Below are positions 61,773 through 64,000 of a stretch of 64,000 nucleotides of DNA, in pieces. Under the pieces are notes generated by a model. The model saw only the letters and a program-made list of their open reading frames with translations. It did not search any database and was not told the origin of the DNA. The translations under genes and the position numbers were made by a program. Positions within the stretch are counted from its first letter, which is position 1; each line of letters begins with the position of its first letter. The stretch covers positions 797,325-861,324 of the forward strand of contig NZ_KZ454943.1 of assembly GCF_002797395.1 (NCBI RefSeq), in the 5' to 3' direction. The stretch comes from Bacillus solitudinis (GTDB taxonomy: Bacteria > Bacillota > Bacilli > Bacillales > Bacillaceae_D).

Positions 61773-61828
61773 AATCTCTCTCCTATTCTTCATTTTAGTT
61801 GTCTTATATACTAATGAAGTATATGTTA

Positions 61829-61859
61829 AGTATATCACCATAAAACCGACTAGTCAGTT
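61829..61859 (-). promoter_or_regulatory. TetR promoter with overlapping operator
   Basis: On the minus strand: -35 CTGACT (61852-61857), 17-bp spacer, -10 TATACT (61829-61834). A 16-bp near-perfect palindrome AACCGACTAGTCAGTT (61844-61859) covers the -35. The GACTAGTC core is like that bound by TetR regulators of fatty-acid degradation in Bacillus and relatives. Confidence 0.65.
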
Positions 61860-62039
61860 TTGCGAGTATTTAAGATGACTATTAATCGTTTTTTAAAAGT
61901 TCTTGCCAGGCACTTTCTCCACGGCAACAAGTTTTTTCATATTGGTTATAAAATTGCAGGCACACAACAACTCTATTTCGGCTTAACATTTTCATTTAAA
62001 CGAGCATAGACTTTATCAGTTTCTTTCGTAAACTTATGT

Positions 62040-62177
62040 TTACGCTACCCGACTTGTATTCATAGTATCTTCCATTGCCTTTTCTATTTGTATCGTTTGG
62101 TTGGCTGGAACTTTGATACTCGTTTCAACTCCTGTTTTTGACCCTGTTACCTTTACTTTTGCCACCATGCTGTGCAA
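62040..62177 (-). CDS. Possible 45-aa peptide
   Basis: Minus-strand frame starting TTG at 62177 (GGAGGG about 8 nt upstream), or ATG at 62168, ending TAA at 62040. The product MHSMVAKVKVTGSKTGVETS... has a beta-strand pattern and no stops. It lies in an otherwise decayed region, so it may be a fragment. Family not recognised. Confidence 0.35.
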   Translation of the reverse strand: MHSMVAKVKVTGSKTGVETSIKVPANQTIQIEKAMEDTMNTSRVA

Positions 62178-62263
62178 ATGCGTCCCTCCTACAAATAATC
62201 TTTTAATTTCTAGAAAACCTCCTGTATGAAGCTTTGAATTGTAAATCCCTTTTCCTTTAATTA

Positions 62264-62697
62264 CTAGTTTCCACTAGAATACAACTCACTATTTAAACCA
62301 TATGAACAAACAATAGAGGCACTAGGATCGGGAGGCGAAATGCTTACTTCGTAGACATGGTTTACAAATCGATTCTCTTTTTCTAAGTCATGAACATCGC
62401 GAAACCCTTCTGGATGTAATAATAAAAATGAATTTTCCTGCTAGTCCCCTTCATTCCTCATCTAAGAATGCTTTATTTTCATTTACTTCCCTAACAAACT
62501 GCTTAATAAGCGGATTAAATGTCTTAAACTTTTGTTCTAATAGGATTTTGAGCAGTGGGCTTAATCCAAATTCATAAGAATCTTCATTTTTAAAAGCATA
62601 CTTCGACTTGATCCCGTGTAGCCCTTAATAAATCTAAAGCAATCTTCACAGGTTCATCAATCGTTTTCCCACGAGAAAGAATGCTACTTGACTTCAA
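62264..62697 (-). pseudogene. Decayed gene with several frameshifts
   Basis: Three minus-strand open stretches in different frames follow each other. The first has LSRGKTIDEPVKIALDLLRA (from about 62697), the second EFGLSPLLKILLEQKFKTFN (about 62475-62610), the third SFLLLHPEGFRDVHDLEKEN to a TAG at 62264. The first break is a one-base change in a TTTTAAAAA run near 62597. The pieces look like one former protein of about 140 residues. Family not recognised. Confidence 0.5.
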
Positions 62698-62971
62698 TCA
62701 CCTCATTTACAACTAGTTCACTATATAGCGAGGGTATTAACTGAGTATTCAGAAAAATATACTAATAAATAGCTTGAGCTAAATACTTTCACACCTAATT
62801 GTATCTCTTTCTCTACTGCGTTGTCTATTATTTAAAAGTAATATTCAAGTCCCTTTCACTATTTTCAAAGAATTTTTAAATACATAGAATAACTGGTTGT
62901 TACGAACTCTTTGGGTCACAACTACATATTATAATTAAAAGCAAAGTCATATAAGAGGAGGCTTACAAAAA
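62698..62971. other. Intergenic region
   Basis: 274 bp of AT-rich DNA ending in the GAGGAGG site of the 59-aa gene. I see no gene or repeat; with the pseudogene it forms a 1.2-kb low-density stretch. Confidence 0.4.
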
Positions 62972-63151
62972 ATGAGCTTTCATCCGCAAAAAATGAGTAA
63001 GTTTATTGAAAAAGATCGCTTTTTATCTAATATTTTTGAAGAAATCAATCAGCACTTACAAAATGAAAATGAAGCATTGCTTTATCTTTATAATGTTTAT
63101 ATTCAACAAGAACCCATCCTGCTTAATGCCTATAACTTATTAGTAGAATAA
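62972..63151 (+). CDS. Small protein of unknown function, 59 aa
   Basis: ATG at 62972 with AGAGGAGG 10 nt upstream. Helical, charged product starting MSFHPQKMSKFIEKDRFLSN and ending AYNLLVE. Convergent with the UPF0060 gene. Family not recognised. Confidence 0.6.
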   Translation: MSFHPQKMSKFIEKDRFLSNIFEEINQHLQNENEALLYLYNVYIQQEPILLNAYNLLVE

Positions 63152-63185
63152 TTCCCAGTCAAAACCTTGATAGGTTAATTTGCCT

Positions 63186-63506
63186 CTAATCTCTTGGGGC
63201 GAATAAAATGATACAAGCGCCAACAACACAAATGACTCCACCAAGGAGATCATAAAAGTCTGGCGCTTTTTTATCAATTAACCATCCCCATAAAAGTGCC
63301 ATCATAATAAACAGACCTCCATAAGCAGCGTATACCCTACCGAAATTAGGAAATTGTTGAAATGTAATAATAATGCCATAAAACACAAGTAACAACGCCC
63401 CTGTCATCCCTACTAAGAATGATTTACCTTCACGAACCCAAATCCAGATTAAATAGCCCCCTCCTATTTCACCTAAACCGGCTAATAAAAACAGCAAAAA
63501 TGCCAT
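63186..63506 (-). CDS. UPF0060 (YnfA) family membrane protein
   Basis: 106 aa with four hydrophobic segments, matching YnfA/UPF0060: start LFLLAGLGEIGGGYLIWIWV, central FQQFPNFGRVYAAYGGLFI and C-terminal GGVICVVGACIILFAPRD. Related in fold to small multidrug resistance proteins; function unproven. I chose the ATG at 63506 because AGGTAGGA lies upstream; the frame extends to 63527. Confidence 0.88.
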   Translation of the reverse strand: MAFLLFLLAGLGEIGGGYLIWIWVREGKSFLVGMTGALLLVFYGIIITFQQFPNFGRVYAAYGGLFIMMALLWGWLIDKKAPDFYDLLGGVICVVGACIILFAPRD

Positions 63507-63592
63507 ATTGTTCCTACCTTTCTCCATTACAGTCCACTTAAATACATTGTATAATAAAAAAAAGCGCTAGTAATACTTTATCATACAAAAAA

Positions 63593-63621
63593 AACCTTGA
63601 TGACTAGATGTAATCAAGGTT
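63593..63621 (-). terminator. Rho-independent terminator
   Basis: Stem AACCTTGAT/ATCAAGGTT with an 11-nt loop and a run of eight T on the minus strand. Ends the IDEAL-domain gene. Confidence 0.85.
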
Positions 63622-63632
63622 CTCAAAAAATA

Positions 63633-63929
63633 CTATTCAAATGTTAGTACAAGCTCAAAACCATTTTCTGATATAACTTTGCCCTCTTTGTGATTAGCAA
63701 TCCACTCGTTGTAAACAGAGGAGTGTTTCAAAAAACTCTCTTTGTCATTCTTTCTAAGAGATTTATCTATATTTTCAAGGATTCTTTGTTTGTTTGAATG
63801 ATAGAGAGAATATTCAAGAACTGCTTGTGCGTACATCGATTGAACTGTGGTTTCCGCTCTTTTCTGTAAACTTCGAATAATATGCAATTGTCTAAGTACA
63901 TTATTATCCATGGCAAAGTGATTGTTCAT
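63633..63929 (-). CDS. IDEAL-domain protein
   Basis: 98 aa. A central helical region AQAVLEYSLYHSNKQRILEN followed by IDKSLRKNDKESFLKHSSVY matches the IDEAL domain of YpiB and related Bacillus proteins, though the name-giving residues are changed (IDKSL). The N-terminal part is unmatched. ATG at 63929 with AGGAGGGATAGG upstream. Function unknown. Confidence 0.65.
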   Translation of the reverse strand: MNNHFAMDNNVLRQLHIIRSLQKRAETTVQSMYAQAVLEYSLYHSNKQRILENIDKSLRKNDKESFLKHSSVYNEWIANHKEGKVISENGFELVLTFE

Positions 63930-64000
63930 ATCCTATCCCTCCTAATTCCTTTCTTATATTATTCCTATACCCATCAGAATTATAAATTAAACTGTTAATT

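Noticed and set aside
1-64000. CRISPR array, prophage, rRNA or tRNA genes
   Set aside because: No regularly spaced repeats, phage structural or integrase genes, or cloverleaf/rRNA sequence were recognised by eye; a tRNA and covariance-model scan would be needed for certainty.

Overview
The window looks like a chromosomal segment of an endospore-forming Bacillaceae bacterium, probably an alkaliphile or haloalkaliphile (inference). Spore genes (GerA-type receptor subunits, a SleL/YaaH-like LysM-GH18 protein, a GerMN lipoprotein, an IDEAL-domain protein), the Bacillus arginine gene order, strong Shine-Dalgarno sequences, frequent GTG/TTG starts and many hairpin-plus-T terminators support the family. 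Very acidic linkers on exported lipoproteins suggest an alkaline or salty habitat. No rRNA, tRNA, CRISPR array or prophage was seen.

Layout. 1-4,300 (minus): germination receptor subunits GerAB (cut by the window edge) and GerAA, a frameshifted small membrane gene, an NAD-dependent epimerase and an alpha/beta hydrolase relative whose nucleophile elbow lacks serine. 4,300-14,400 (minus): yjzC with a duplicated 33-bp repeat at its 3' end, then the arginine operon argC-argJ-argB-argD-carA-carB-argF, whose promoter carries an ArgR-type palindrome between -35 and -10. 14,600-17,260: a class B penicillin-binding protein and a small zinc-ribbon membrane protein. 17,364-19,490 (minus): ctaG, a SCO1-like copper protein and a thioredoxin/peroxiredoxin-like lipoprotein.

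That lipoprotein is the most striking feature. Its frame is broken by one in-frame TGA exactly where the first Cys of a CxxC redox motif is expected, giving UxxC. A perfect 7-bp hairpin with a GUC apical loop follows 21 nt after the TGA, and the frame then stays open for 107 more codons. It is a strong candidate selenoprotein in a cytochrome c oxidase copper-assembly operon. No sel genes lie in the window, so the rest of the selenium machinery must be sought elsewhere.

19,600-28,300: a Cof-type HAD phosphatase, small proteins, a GNAT acetyltransferase, azlCD with a divergent XRE-cupin regulator, a YfhD-like gene, the LysM-GH18 hydrolase, a 174-bp MITE-like element and a membrane-anchored SNase-type nuclease. 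28,380-41,200: two sugar-modification clusters. One is LacI-controlled (Gfo/Idh, ThuA, Gfo/Idh) and the other lies beside an AraC regulator (Gfo/Idh, TIM barrel, Gfo/Idh, TIM barrel, Dabb). They share paralogous dehydrogenases and are separated by modAB and several small genes. 41,300-45,800: an SNF2 ATPase with a YwqB-like partner that lacks the SWIM zinc finger.

45,800-64,000: BsuPI-domain lipoprotein, YitT and YitV homologues, rhodanese, AI-2E-family protein, GerMN lipoprotein, a two-gene TRAP-TAXI transporter, a B12-binding radical SAM protein, a COG2426 membrane protein, nitroreductase, TetR with its operator, a decayed pseudogene, a UPF0060 membrane protein and an IDEAL-domain protein.
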